Source: Desulfobacterales bacterium (GTDB taxonomy: Bacteria > Desulfobacterota > Desulfobacteria > Desulfobacterales > Desulfobacteraceae). Taken from it: a DNA stretch of 11,079 nt. A program made the translations under genes and the position numbers. The first letter of the stretch is position 1, and each line of letters starts with the position of its first letter. Of the stretch, positions 1-7,216 are shown in pieces. The notes beneath the pieces are model-generated. The model saw only the letters and a program-made list of their open reading frames with translations. It was not told the origin of the DNA and ran no database searches. The stretch is taken from assembly GCA_022361535.1 (NCBI GenBank), contig JAKSAU010000769.1, forward strand, positions 1 to 11,079, read 5' to 3'.

Positions 1-1917
1 CCAATGCCAATCACCGTTTTTGAATTCCCAATAGTATTCCCGGTGCTCCCGGATAACAGTTGCTTTTAATCCTGTTGCACCAGCCAGATTACCTTTAGAA
101 TCGGCCATGACAACCTCAAATTGTGCCGTATCGTTATAGGGTACCTGGTCCGGATCTTCTTTTGTACCGGATATATTTCTGATGCCTACAAGTTTTTCAG
201 CCGGCCAAACCTGCCAGGAAGCATTTCTGACCACAGGTCTGCCGCCGGAATCGTAAAGGCTGACATTGGCAGTAACCCAGTGGGGGGATGTTACGGATGT
301 CCATTGGTTGTCCACATCAATTCGGCCTTTTCCCGTGTCATCAAGGCGGGTGTCATCTGTTTCATAGGAAGTATTAATCAAATTTTGAACACTGCCGAAT
401 TCATATCCGGGCAACTTGTCTTTAAACAGCTCCCTGGCGGGTTTGATGTGTACCAGTGCATTTGTGCGGCTTCCGGCAGCAGGTGCCCCGTATAGGAAAT
501 CACCCTGGACTTGTATTGAAAGATCACTTTCCGGGGCAAGGATCTTGTGAGCGTCATCCTCAATGGTCAGCTTCATCCGTTCCGGTAAAAACTCAGAAAC
601 CACAAAGGGGTAAGGTGTAAGTCTGCCAGCCCCATGTGTAAATTCCACACGCCACTTTCCTGTAAGTGCGTTTTGAGGAAGCTGAAAGCTTGTATGATAA
701 TGACTTTTTTCTCCAGGTTTCCATGTGAACTCCCTTACCATCCGCCCATCCGGCCTGATTACCTTTGCTCTGATGGGTACTGCCCTGTTCAGTCTCCCGT
801 CCTGATCCCGAAGGATGCCATCCAGAACAACTATTTCACCTGGCCGGTACAGATCCCTTGGGCCATAGGCGAACAACTCCATTGGCCTGAACAAGGCAGA
901 GCCTGTCTCAAACTCAGACAAATCAAGTTCAGGAACATCCATTGGCAACAGGCTGATGTGATCTTTTTGGGTTACAGACACCAGGGAAAGAGCGTCAAAT
1001 TTGCCTTTGGCCACAGCCCTGCCTGATTTGTCCGAAGACAAGGAGAACAAAGAGTTCCCTTTCTTATCAAATCCTTCTATTTTTGCATTTTGGACCGCTT
1101 TGGCAGTTTTCAGGCTCTGGATAAAAAACTGAATATCCCTTTCATAGACCCTGGCATGAACCCCGAGATCCGAGATGGTAAACCAGGTGGTCCTGTATCC
1201 GTAATCATAATGCCCTGCTCCCCTGAGAACAGCAAAATACACTCCCGGGGTCTTCAGTTCACGGATATGGGTGATGGGAATATTTACCTGGGTACGTAAA
1301 TCTTTTTTGATATCCAGATCCCACCTGCCGGAATACACCAAATCAGCAATCTTTTGCAGGTTTTTGCTCCGGTAATAGTAAAGATAGTCAGTAGACCAAA
1401 AATTCTTTTTGAATTCAGTTGTCATACCTGGCTTGACCCTGAAAAAATCAATATCAGCCTGTTTGATGTTAAGACTGTCTACCGGCAGCCCCCGGACAAG
1501 TTCTGAGGCCAGGACAAATCCCCTGGAACCGAATGCAATCATGGGCTCAACCGGCCTGGTTTTCACTTCATAAGCCACCTCTTCTGCAAGGGTCTGACCG
1601 GATTCGGATTTAAGCCCAGGGGCGATTCGTATCTCATATTTGGTGTCTGGTTTTATCTGCGTGAAATAAACCACTTGGGGATCTTCAGAGAGAATCCAAG
1701 CACCGTCAACATCATTTCCATCTTTTTTCTTAAGACTAAAATAAGAAGACAAATCCTGCTTGGCGTCCAGAGGGTGTGAAAAGGTAACCGCAATTGCGTT
1801 TTCACCATCAACTGTCTGCTGTCCTGAAAAGTGGGGTTCAAAACTGTCGGCAACTGCAGCAGACTGTATGACACATAAACATACAAATAATATAGATATC
1901 CAACGAAGGCAGGTCAT
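1..1917 (-). CDS. Bacterial alpha-2-macroglobulin family protein, N-terminal part (C-terminus outside window)
   Basis: An open frame of 639 codons runs from an ATG at 1917 off the left edge. The start has AAGGA about 8 nt upstream. Residues 1-23 form a Sec signal peptide (hydrophobic stretch 8-20, AVA cleavage site at 21-23, then Asp24), so the product is periplasmic. I see no lipobox cysteine, unlike E. coli YfhM, which is a lipoprotein. The stretch VYFAVLRGAG at about 227-236 and the MG2-like block around 346-360 (PMELFAYGPRDLYRP) are hallmarks of bacterial alpha-2-macroglobulins, which are thought to trap proteases that breach the outer membrane. Family members are usually 1500-1900 residues, so the bait region, any thioester CxEQ motif and the complement-like domain lie beyond position 1. 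Such genes often sit next to the penicillin-binding protein gene pbpC, which cannot be tested here. Family call is firm; the thioester state is unknown. Confidence 0.93.
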   Translation of the reverse strand, partial: MTCLRWISILFVCLCVIQSAAVADSFEPHFSGQQTVDGENAIAVTFSHPLDAKQDLSSYFSLKKKDGNDVDGAWILSEDPQVVYFTQIKPDTKYEIRIAPGLKSESGQTLAEEVAYEVKTRPVEPMIAFGSRGFVLASELVRGLPVDSLNIKQADIDFFRVKPGMTTEFKKNFWSTDYLYYYRSKNLQKIADLVYSGRWDLDIKKDLRTQVNIPITHIRELKTPGVYFAVLRGAGHYDYGYRTTWFTISDLGVHARVYERDIQFFIQSLKTAKAVQNAKIEGFDKKGNSLFSLSSDKSGRAVAKGKFDALSLVSVTQKDHISLLPMDVPELDLSEFETGSALFRPMELFAYGPRDLYRPGEIVVLDGILRDQDGRLNRAVPIRAKVIRPDGRMVREFTWKPGEKSHYHTSFQLPQNALTGKWRVEFTHGAGRLTPYPFVVSEFLPERMKLTIEDDAHKILAPESDLSIQVQGDFLYGAPAAGSRTNALVHIKPARELFKDKLPGYEFGSVQNLINTSYETDDTRLDDTGKGRIDVDNQWTSVTSPHWVTANVSLYDSGGRPVVRNASWQVWPAEKLVGIRNISGTKEDPDQVPYNDTAQFEVVMADSKGNLAGATGLKATVIREHREYYWEFKNGDWHW

Positions 1918-1973
1918 GGTATTTTCCTTCAAAGATTATGCCCTTATACAGAGCTGATTATGATGAAACTGCG

Positions 1974-2002
1974 ATTTTACCCTGAGCAGAGGTTTAAGGC
2001 AA
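1974..2002 (-). promoter_or_regulatory. Sigma-70-like promoter of the alpha-2-macroglobulin gene
   Basis: Read on the minus strand, a TTGCCT -35 box (1997-2002) is followed by exactly 17 bp and a TAAAAT -10 box (1974-1979). Transcription would begin near 1967, giving a leader of about 50 nt before the ATG at 1917. The spacing is ideal and both boxes are close to consensus. The same TTGCCT -35 box occurs before the 4Fe-4S gene near 10275. Inferred from sequence only. Confidence 0.45.
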
Positions 2003-2044
2003 TAAAGGATTAACCACTGTTAACGCGTTTAGCTATAGCACTCA

Positions 2045-2124
2045 GGCTTTTTTACCCTAAGAAAAAGGTATCAGGCGGATTTTTATTAAAAAATACGGCA
2101 GCCGTTTCTTAGGATAAAAGAGCC
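2045..2124. repeat. Interrupted 20-bp inverted repeat with nested A/T hairpin
   Basis: Arms at 2045-2064 and 2105-2124 are inverted copies matching at 18 of 20 positions, separated by 40 bp. One mismatch becomes a G-U pair in RNA of either strand. Inside the loop, 2079-2094 (ATTTTTATTAAAAAAT) forms its own 6-bp A/T hairpin. The element lies between the 3' end of the VOC gene and the promoter of the alpha-2-macroglobulin gene. It could be a transcript-end structure for the VOC gene, a cruciform or regulatory site, or a small dispersed hairpin element. No flanking target-site duplication was seen and no second copy was found in this window. Confidence 0.6.
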
Positions 2125-2173
2125 GGTATCCATATATGCCATCGCCTTGTTTTCATAAGGCCGTAGCTTTTTT

Positions 2174-2569
2174 TTAAGTATTGTCCGAATATGTTATGAG
2201 ATTCAAACTTGCTCCTTGCGGATCATTTATAACACAAAACCGGCCTAGGTTTGGGATATCAGTGGGTGGGACCATGACTTTTCCTCCCAATGCTTCAACT
2301 TTTTTTGCTGATGCGTCAACATCATCAACACTGACGTATGGATCCCAGAGGCAGGGCACCTCATCAGGAACAATTCCATCTTTTAACATCATGCCTCCAA
2401 CAAAAGTGCCTTCTTTGTGTATTACTATGTAAGGGTTGCCGTATATATTTTTTGTTTCAGTGAATGTCCAGCCAAACAACTCACCATAAAACTGCTTTGC
2501 GGAATTCAAATCAGTTGTTAACAGTTCGTTTAAACTGAACATGCCATGTTTTTTTAATTCGTCTGTCAT
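2174..2569 (-). CDS. VOC family (glyoxalase/bleomycin resistance fold) protein
   Basis: A 131-residue protein starting at the ATG at 2569, with AGGAG about 5-6 nt upstream and a TAA stop. It is a single-domain vicinal-oxygen-chelate protein. The N-terminal beta-alpha module (residues 11-60) contains LNELLTTDLNSAKQFYGELF, the typical opening of glyoxalase-like proteins. The second module (about 70-127) includes the helix VDASAKKVEALGGKV and the closing INDPQGASLNLITY, equivalent to the usual DPxGA strand. VOC proteins bind a metal and act on small electrophiles or act as resistance or isomerase proteins; the substrate here cannot be read from sequence. It has no signal peptide and is expected in the cytosol. 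It is transcribed away from the MATE gene and is probably monocistronic. Confidence 0.88.
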   Translation of the reverse strand: MTDELKKHGMFSLNELLTTDLNSAKQFYGELFGWTFTETKNIYGNPYIVIHKEGTFVGGMMLKDGIVPDEVPCLWDPYVSVDDVDASAKKVEALGGKVMVPPTDIPNLGRFCVINDPQGASLNLITYSDNT

Positions 2570-2888
2570 TTTTTCTCCTAACGTCTTAATTAATATGTTT
2601 CACTAGCAATACACGTTATAAAGCTGTATACCATTCATTATTCAGTTTTGTAACTGCAAGCTTTGAAAATAAAGCTGTTATCCCGGTGGCAGTGCCTATG
2701 GGGAAGATAACGTCAAGACTCATAATCATTAAAGATTATGCAGCCATTCACTACATGGTTACCGGCTCAAAGCCCAATACTATAATTTATGGCCATTAGT
2801 ATTTTTGATATAGGGATTGATTAAAATCGTATTCTGGTATTAAATGGCCGGTCTCTGAAAAGATTCATTACAGGTTAAGGCAAAGATC
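2570..2888. other. 319-bp A/T-rich intergenic region between divergent genes
   Basis: This spacer separates the divergent VOC and MATE genes, so it must hold both promoters. The clearest signal is a perfect TATAAT at 2781-2786 pointing at the MATE gene. On the plus strand, one frame stays open from 2589 to the TAG at 2797-2799 (about 70 codons, one central ATG at 2699). It has no convincing ribosome binding site or recognisable domain, so I do not call it a gene. It may be a decayed remnant or chance. No RNA gene or strong terminator was seen. Confidence 0.5.
2759..2786 (+). promoter_or_regulatory. Candidate promoter for the MATE gene
   Basis: A perfect -10 hexamer TATAAT (2781-2786) lies 16 bp after a weak -35 box TTACCG (2759-2764). 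This predicts a start near 2793 and a leader of roughly 95 nt before the ATG at 2889. The ATG itself is preceded by AAGG about 9 nt upstream. The weak -35 suggests either a weak or an activator-dependent promoter. No operator palindrome could be assigned with confidence. Confidence 0.4.
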
Positions 2889-4208
2889 ATGTATTACCGG
2901 CACATCAAAAAAACTCTGATTCTTTCCCTGCCCATTGTTATTGGACAGGTCGGTCAGCTTACTATGTCCGTGGCGGACAATGTCATGGTGGGCCGGGTTG
3001 GGCCAGATGCCTTAGCAGCTGCAGCGATTGCCAATGGACTGTTCACCCTGATTATGGTAATGGGCCTCGGGATTTCCATGGCAATTACCCCCCTTGCGGC
3101 GATTGCCATGGGTGCTGGCAAAGATAAGCAATGTGGTGAAATCTTCCGTCAGGGATTTATTGTCAATATGGTCTCAGGTGTTTTGTTCTGCGGAATCACC
3201 TTTGCCGGAGCATATGTGATCAGGTTGCTGAACCAACCCGCAGCTATCGTAGAGCCTGCCATTATCTACATGCAGGTTCTTGGGTTATCTCTAATTCCAA
3301 TGATGTTGTTCCAGTCATACCGTCAGTTTGCCGAAGGTATCAGCATACTCAAACCTGCCATGATCATTACCCTGGCAGCCAACCTGATTAATGTGTTTGT
3401 CAACTGGGTGTTTATTTTCGGGAACCTGGGCGCGCCGGCATTGGGCCTTACCGGAGCAGGGATTGCAACATTTTCCTCCAGGACCTTTATGGCTGTCTGC
3501 CTGATGATATTTGTCATGAAAGCCCCGTCAATGAATCGGTTTGATCCAAGCCTTCGGTTCAAAAAAATTGATATTCCCCTTATCCGGCGCCTATTGGGCA
3601 TTGGCATACCAGGCGCGTTCCAATACTTTTTTGAAGTATCTGCCTTTGCCGGATCTTCTGTAATTGTGGGATGGATGGGGGTAGAAGAACTGGCCGCCCA
3701 CCAAATTGCGCTTAACCTGGCATCCATATCCTTTATGGGTGCTCTAGGCATTTCAGCGGCTGGTACTATACGGGTATCCAATGCCCTTGGACGCGGATCA
3801 GGTTCTGAGGTGCGGACATCGGGTTTTGGGGCTGTACTGCTCTGCATTATATTCATGTCCCTGGCAGGACTGGTTTTTGTAGGGCTCAGGTATGTACTTC
3901 CAGGTTTTTATGTTTCAGATCCAAACGTTTTGGAAATTACAGCCACACTGCTGGTCATTGTTGCATTTTTCCAAATTTCGGATGGTACCCAGGCTGTAGG
4001 GATCGGCATACTCCGGGGAATCACAGATATGAAAGTACCAACCTTACTTACCATGGCTGCCTACTGGGTTATCGGCCTTCCCTCCGGCTATGCACTGGCA
4101 TTTTGGCTGGACCTTGGGATTTACGGGGTATGGTACGGTTTGCTCATCAGCCTGACTGCTTCTGCACTGCTGATGATGCTCCGATTTCATATTAAAACCA
4201 GACAATGA
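2889..4208 (+). CDS. MATE family (NorM-type) cation-coupled multidrug efflux transporter
   Basis: A 439-residue, highly hydrophobic inner-membrane protein of the usual length for the 12-helix MATE family. It exports drugs and metabolites in exchange for Na+ or H+. The first helix contains GQVGQLTMSVADNVMVGRVG. Three acidic residues align with the cation site known in Vibrio cholerae NorM (D36, E255, D371): D30 in helix 1, E249 in the FFEVSAF segment of helix 7, and D365 in the ISDGTQ segment of helix 10. All three being present argues for a working pump. The duplicated two-bundle architecture is visible, with a loop around residues 210-232 between the halves. The ada-like gene follows on the same strand after 77 nt, so the two may be co-transcribed. 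Substrate and coupling ion are not predictable from sequence. Confidence 0.95.
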   Translation: MYYRHIKKTLILSLPIVIGQVGQLTMSVADNVMVGRVGPDALAAAAIANGLFTLIMVMGLGISMAITPLAAIAMGAGKDKQCGEIFRQGFIVNMVSGVLFCGITFAGAYVIRLLNQPAAIVEPAIIYMQVLGLSLIPMMLFQSYRQFAEGISILKPAMIITLAANLINVFVNWVFIFGNLGAPALGLTGAGIATFSSRTFMAVCLMIFVMKAPSMNRFDPSLRFKKIDIPLIRRLLGIGIPGAFQYFFEVSAFAGSSVIVGWMGVEELAAHQIALNLASISFMGALGISAAGTIRVSNALGRGSGSEVRTSGFGAVLLCIIFMSLAGLVFVGLRYVLPGFYVSDPNVLEITATLLVIVAFFQISDGTQAVGIGILRGITDMKVPTLLTMAAYWVIGLPSGYALAFWLDLGIYGVWYGLLISLTASALLMMLRFHIKTRQ

Positions 4209-4285
4209 AGCAGCGCAAGAACCGGGTGGATAATTCTAATGGCCATGGTATAGTTTTCCTAACTTAAAGTATAGGGAGTCACGCC

Positions 4286-5149
4286 ATGGATAAGAATGAA
4301 TTGGAGTTTTTGGCACAGGACTACATTCGTATTGAAAAAGCCATCTCTTTTATCGATGAAAATAGAGAAGAGCAGCCGTCCCTTGCTATGGTGGCCAGAG
4401 CGGTCAACTTAAGCGAGTTTCATTTTCAAAAGCTTTTTTCACGATGGGTTGGCATCAGTCCCAAACGATTCTTGCAGTTTTTAACCAAAGAGCATGCAAA
4501 AAAACTGCTGACCACTTCCAAAAACATTCTGGATGTCACTTATGAAACCGGATTATCAAGCCCGGGCCGTCTTCACGATCTTTTTATTTCCTGTGAAGCC
4601 ATGACTCCGGGGACATATAAAGAAAAAGGACGCGGCCTGGAAATCGGGTATGGATTTTCACCGTCACCTTTTGGCCATTGTATGATTGCCTACACCTCAC
4701 AAGGCATCTGTTCCCTTAAATTTGTCCGGGAACAGTCTGAGCAACAGCTTGCTCAATGGCTCCAAGATTCCTGGCCAAAAGCTGAACTTGCAAGGGATGA
4801 TATGAAAACCTGCAACATGGCAGCAAAGATATTTGCAACCGCATTGCCGGACAAACCTGCCCCACTTCACCTATTTATCAAAGGGACCAATTTTCAAATC
4901 AAAGTCTGGGAAGCTTTGACCCGAATTCCCTTGGGCCATACGGTTACCTATCAGGATATCGCCCAACACATTGGCAACCCGGGAGCTGTTCGGGCTGTAG
5001 GCACAGCCATTGGAAAGAACCCGATTCCCTTTATTATTCCCTGTCACAGGGTAATTCGAAAACTTGGGATTTTTGGAAATTACGGAGAAGGCAAACAACG
5101 AAAAAAAGCCATTTTAGGGTGGGAATCTGCAACAGCCGGAATCTATTGA
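4286..5149 (+). CDS. Ada-like protein: AraC-type HTH fused to O6-methylguanine-DNA methyltransferase
   Basis: A 287-residue protein; the ATG at 4286 has GGGAG about 8 nt upstream. Residues about 16-113 form an AraC/XylS helix-turn-helix pair (the motif around FHFQKLFSRWVGISPKRF is typical). Residues about 120-195 resemble the methyltransferase N-terminal domain, and 200-283 the DNA-binding, active-site domain. The suicide-acceptor cysteine is C253 in IPCHRVI. Y222 and R236 (NPGAVRAVG) match the phosphate-rotating Tyr and the Arg finger. It transfers alkyl groups from O6-alkylguanine onto itself. Compared with E. coli Ada (354 aa), the N-terminal zinc domain that senses methylphosphotriesters is missing, so the classical switch that turns Ada into an activator is absent. 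Whether the HTH regulates genes or only helps DNA binding is open. It lies 77 nt downstream of the MATE gene. Confidence 0.93.
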   Translation: MDKNELEFLAQDYIRIEKAISFIDENREEQPSLAMVARAVNLSEFHFQKLFSRWVGISPKRFLQFLTKEHAKKLLTTSKNILDVTYETGLSSPGRLHDLFISCEAMTPGTYKEKGRGLEIGYGFSPSPFGHCMIAYTSQGICSLKFVREQSEQQLAQWLQDSWPKAELARDDMKTCNMAAKIFATALPDKPAPLHLFIKGTNFQIKVWEALTRIPLGHTVTYQDIAQHIGNPGAVRAVGTAIGKNPIPFIIPCHRVIRKLGIFGNYGEGKQRKKAILGWESATAGIY

Positions 5150-5214
5150 TAACTATACTTCAAACTGAAAGTCCAGATACCAAAAGGCACGCTCTTAGAC
5201 CTACAGGAAAAACC

Positions 5215-5240
5215 GGCCCGTTTATTCTAAGAAGCGGGCC
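5215..5240. terminator. GC-rich hairpin between convergent genes, possible bidirectional terminator
   Basis: GGCCCG at 5215-5220 pairs with CGGGCC at 5235-5240. On the plus strand a G-U and two A-U pairs extend the stem to 9 bp with an 8-nt loop. Read on the minus strand, the stem is followed by GGTTTTTCC, a short U tract suited to ending the hydrolase operon. On the plus strand no U tract follows, so its action on the ada-like transcript is doubtful. The position between two convergent genes fits a terminator. Confidence 0.5.
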
Positions 5241-5324
5241 TCAGTGCTCAAACGGAACCTCATTTGAGGAGGCTGTCCGCATTATAAAAGAACATATTTT
5301 TTTCAAACAGCTATAAAATATGAC

Positions 5325-5356
5325 GGGTTTTACCTGCCTATCCCAGGTTAAAACCC
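5325..5356 (-). terminator. Hairpin overlapping the stop codon of the MBL-fold gene
   Basis: GGGTTTTACCTG (5325-5336) and CAGGTTAAAACCC (5344-5356) are complementary over 12 bp with one bulged base and a 7-nt loop. The TAG stop of the hydrolase gene (5338-5340) sits inside the loop. On the minus strand the stem is followed by GTCATATTTTAT, a loose U-rich tail. It may end transcription or protect the 3' end of the operon mRNA. Together with the hairpin at 5215-5240 this would be a tandem terminator. Confidence 0.5.
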
Positions 5357-6186
5357 AACAAGTCAATACCGGGACACCCGGGAGCCTTGGTCAGGACAGC
5401 CATATCTTTGTACTCATGCCTGATTACGGGTCGGCCCCAGTCCATCACCTCTTTATCTGAAGTTCGCTTTTCTTTAACCGCAGCAAGGAGATCACACCCT
5501 TTATCTATAAACTTAGGGGACAAAACTGGGGTATTGTGACAGGTAAAAAGCTGTGAAATCTGATTTTTCATGCCTGACAAGCGCTCCAGGCTGTCCAGGT
5601 ATTGACCCAAATCCGATTCCTTGAAATGGACATATAACGTGCCGTCATAAACTAAGTCGCCGCAAAACAACGATTGGGTTTTACTGTCCAGAAAAGAAAG
5701 GCTGCCCTTTGTATGACCGGGTGTGGAAATCACGTATAGTTTTCTGTCCCCTAAATCAACGACATCGCCATCTGCCATGAAAAAGGAAGGCTCGGGACTT
5801 TGAATGGCATAAGTATCCGGATCAAACTCTGGCGGCAGGCATATCCCGTCTTTCAAACAAGGATCAATGTAAAGGGAGCGTAAAAAGGAATTCGATAGTG
5901 GCCGTGTCAAAGAAGCACTGTCGTGTAAGGAAATGCCGATGTTATTAAACAATACATTTCCACCGATATGATCAAAATGCCAATGGGTATTGATTACTGT
6001 AACAGGCAGAGAGGTAAGGGAACGAATAACCGGCCTTATGTCAGCAAATCCCATACCCGTATCAATCAAAACGGCTTTTTTACTGCCGCAAACCAGGAAG
6101 CTTTGTACATGGCCTGGTTCCAGAATCAAGAAAATTCCATGCCCAACCTGTTGGGTAATAAACCAGTTGGCATGGGTGGCACTCAT
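5338..6186 (-). CDS. MBL-fold (metallo-beta-lactamase superfamily) metallo-hydrolase
   Basis: A 282-residue protein with the full set of metal ligands of the superfamily: HWHFDH at residues 68-73 (HxHxDH), H158 in STPGHTKGS, the bridging D177 in FCGDLVYDG, and H217 in FTCHNTP. This predicts a binuclear zinc or iron centre that hydrolyses esters, amides, lactones or thioesters. There is no signal peptide, so it is probably cytoplasmic and not a periplasmic beta-lactamase. The start ATG at 6186 lies 12 nt after AAGGAAG, a slightly long spacing. The gene begins 22 nt after the substrate-binding protein gene and is the last gene of the ABC operon. By inference it could process the imported compound. 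Its C-terminal 60 residues have no motif I recognise. Superfamily is certain; the reaction is not known. Confidence 0.9.
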   Translation of the reverse strand: MSATHANWFITQQVGHGIFLILEPGHVQSFLVCGSKKAVLIDTGMGFADIRPVIRSLTSLPVTVINTHWHFDHIGGNVLFNNIGISLHDSASLTRPLSNSFLRSLYIDPCLKDGICLPPEFDPDTYAIQSPEPSFFMADGDVVDLGDRKLYVISTPGHTKGSLSFLDSKTQSLFCGDLVYDGTLYVHFKESDLGQYLDSLERLSGMKNQISQLFTCHNTPVLSPKFIDKGCDLLAAVKEKRTSDKEVMDWGRPVIRHEYKDMAVLTKAPGCPGIDLLGFNLG

Positions 6187-6208
6187 TGGGATTTTAAACT
6201 TCCTTAAT

Positions 6209-7216
6209 CTATTTCATCAATTTCAAACCAACCAGGCGGCTGTCCACATAAACGGACTTTTTAACTTGTTTTTCGTTGATCATGATCGCTTCGGTCTGCT
6301 GCCATGCCTTAATATCAATGGCACCGATTTTAATATGAGAAGCTGGTTTTATAAGTACCCGTGTGGCATCAAGTTGCTTTTTGCGAATTTCATCTTTGGT
6401 GCCCTTATCCCGTTTTTTAATCTCGGCCAGGACCTGTTTCTGGTTGGCCGGATCCATTGCAAACTCCCATGCGTCAAGCAGGGAAGTTAGAAAAGCATTT
6501 ACCTGATCAGGCTTTTTCTCCATCATTTTACCTGATGTGACAACTGAGTTTGCTACAAATGACACCCCGAAATCTGCCGGATTAAAGAACCGGACAGATT
6601 CTCCGGCAGCTGCCAATTTATCTTCCAGGATCACCCCTTGAGAATTCCTGTATACAGGCCAAACATCCACTTTTTTCTTTAAAAACGGGGTAAAATCAAA
6701 CCGGACACTTGAAATACGGACATCTTTTTTAGTGAAGCCTGCTTTGGCCAGCAATGTGCTCATGATAGTTTCATCATTACCGCCAAAGGTCACCCCAATG
6801 TGCCGGTTTTTAAGGTCCGCAAGACTTTTAATTTCAGCCTGATCTGTTCTGTAAATCCACTGCATGGGATTAACCTGGAACAACTGCGCCAGGACCACCA
6901 CATCAGCACCCTTATCCAATGCCCGGATCACCTGGTCAGCAGAGGCTACGCCAAAGTCGGCATATCCCAACTCCAATTCTTTGATAGCATTTTTCTCAGG
7001 CCCTCCTTCCTTTACCTGCACATCCAAGCCAGCCCGTTTAAAGAACCCGCCGGCGTCAGCCATAATATCACCTGCCACAGACGTATTAAAAAGCCATTTA
7101 AGACGATAATTGACAACATCCCCGGCAACAGCATGTGTTCCATAAGTCAAAAAAAACAGGAGCAGGCCCGTAAGTCCTGAAACCAGTGCGTTTAGGTGTC
7201 TTTTTTTAGTATTCAT
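6209..7216 (-). CDS. ABC transporter substrate-binding protein, NMT1/THI5-like (SsuA/ThiY fold)
   Basis: A 335-residue periplasmic binding protein. I place the start at the ATG at 7216: it overlaps the permease stop as ATGA and has GGAGAAG 7 nt upstream. A longer reading from 7246 would add ten residues before the signal peptide. Residues 1-31 are a Sec signal (KKRH, then a hydrophobic stretch about 11-24, cleavage near HAVA). The mature protein opens with YRLKWLFNTSVAGDIMADAGGFF, typical of NMT1/THI5-like proteins, which bind thiamine pyrimidine precursors, sulfonates, taurine or related small molecules. The segment VDVWPVYRNSQGVIL (183-197) matches the hinge region where ThiY-like proteins usually carry an N-E-P sequence; here it reads NSQG, so the ligand may differ. 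It works with the permease and ATPase upstream and the MBL hydrolase downstream. Confidence 0.9.
   Translation of the reverse strand: MNTKKRHLNALVSGLTGLLLFFLTYGTHAVAGDVVNYRLKWLFNTSVAGDIMADAGGFFKRAGLDVQVKEGGPEKNAIKELELGYADFGVASADQVIRALDKGADVVVLAQLFQVNPMQWIYRTDQAEIKSLADLKNRHIGVTFGGNDETIMSTLLAKAGFTKKDVRISSVRFDFTPFLKKKVDVWPVYRNSQGVILEDKLAAAGESVRFFNPADFGVSFVANSVVTSGKMMEKKPDQVNAFLTSLLDAWEFAMDPANQKQVLAEIKKRDKGTKDEIRKKQLDATRVLIKPASHIKIGAIDIKAWQQTEAIMINEKQVKKSVYVDSRLVGLKLMK

Noticed and set aside
634..1026. Plus-strand frames opposite the alpha-2-macroglobulin gene
   Set aside because: The minus-strand frame is open over all 639 codons and matches a known family; these are antisense shadows.
3323..3856. 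177-codon minus-strand frame inside the MATE gene
   Set aside because: It is antisense to a clearly recognised transporter and shows proline- and arginine-rich low-quality sequence with no domain.
4239..4250. Overlapping palindromes ATGGCCAT and CCATGG before the ada-like gene, with ATGGCCAT also near 2790
   Set aside because: Eight-base palindromes of this kind are expected by chance in 11 kb, and their positions relative to promoters differ.
5258..5269. Short hairpin CCTCA-TT-TGAGG
   Set aside because: A 5-bp stem with a 2-nt loop and no U tract is not meaningful by itself.
5119..5316. Plus-strand frame of 65 codons running past the end of the ada-like gene
   Set aside because: Its ATG is inside the ada-like gene, it has no ribosome binding site, and the tail matches no family I recognise.
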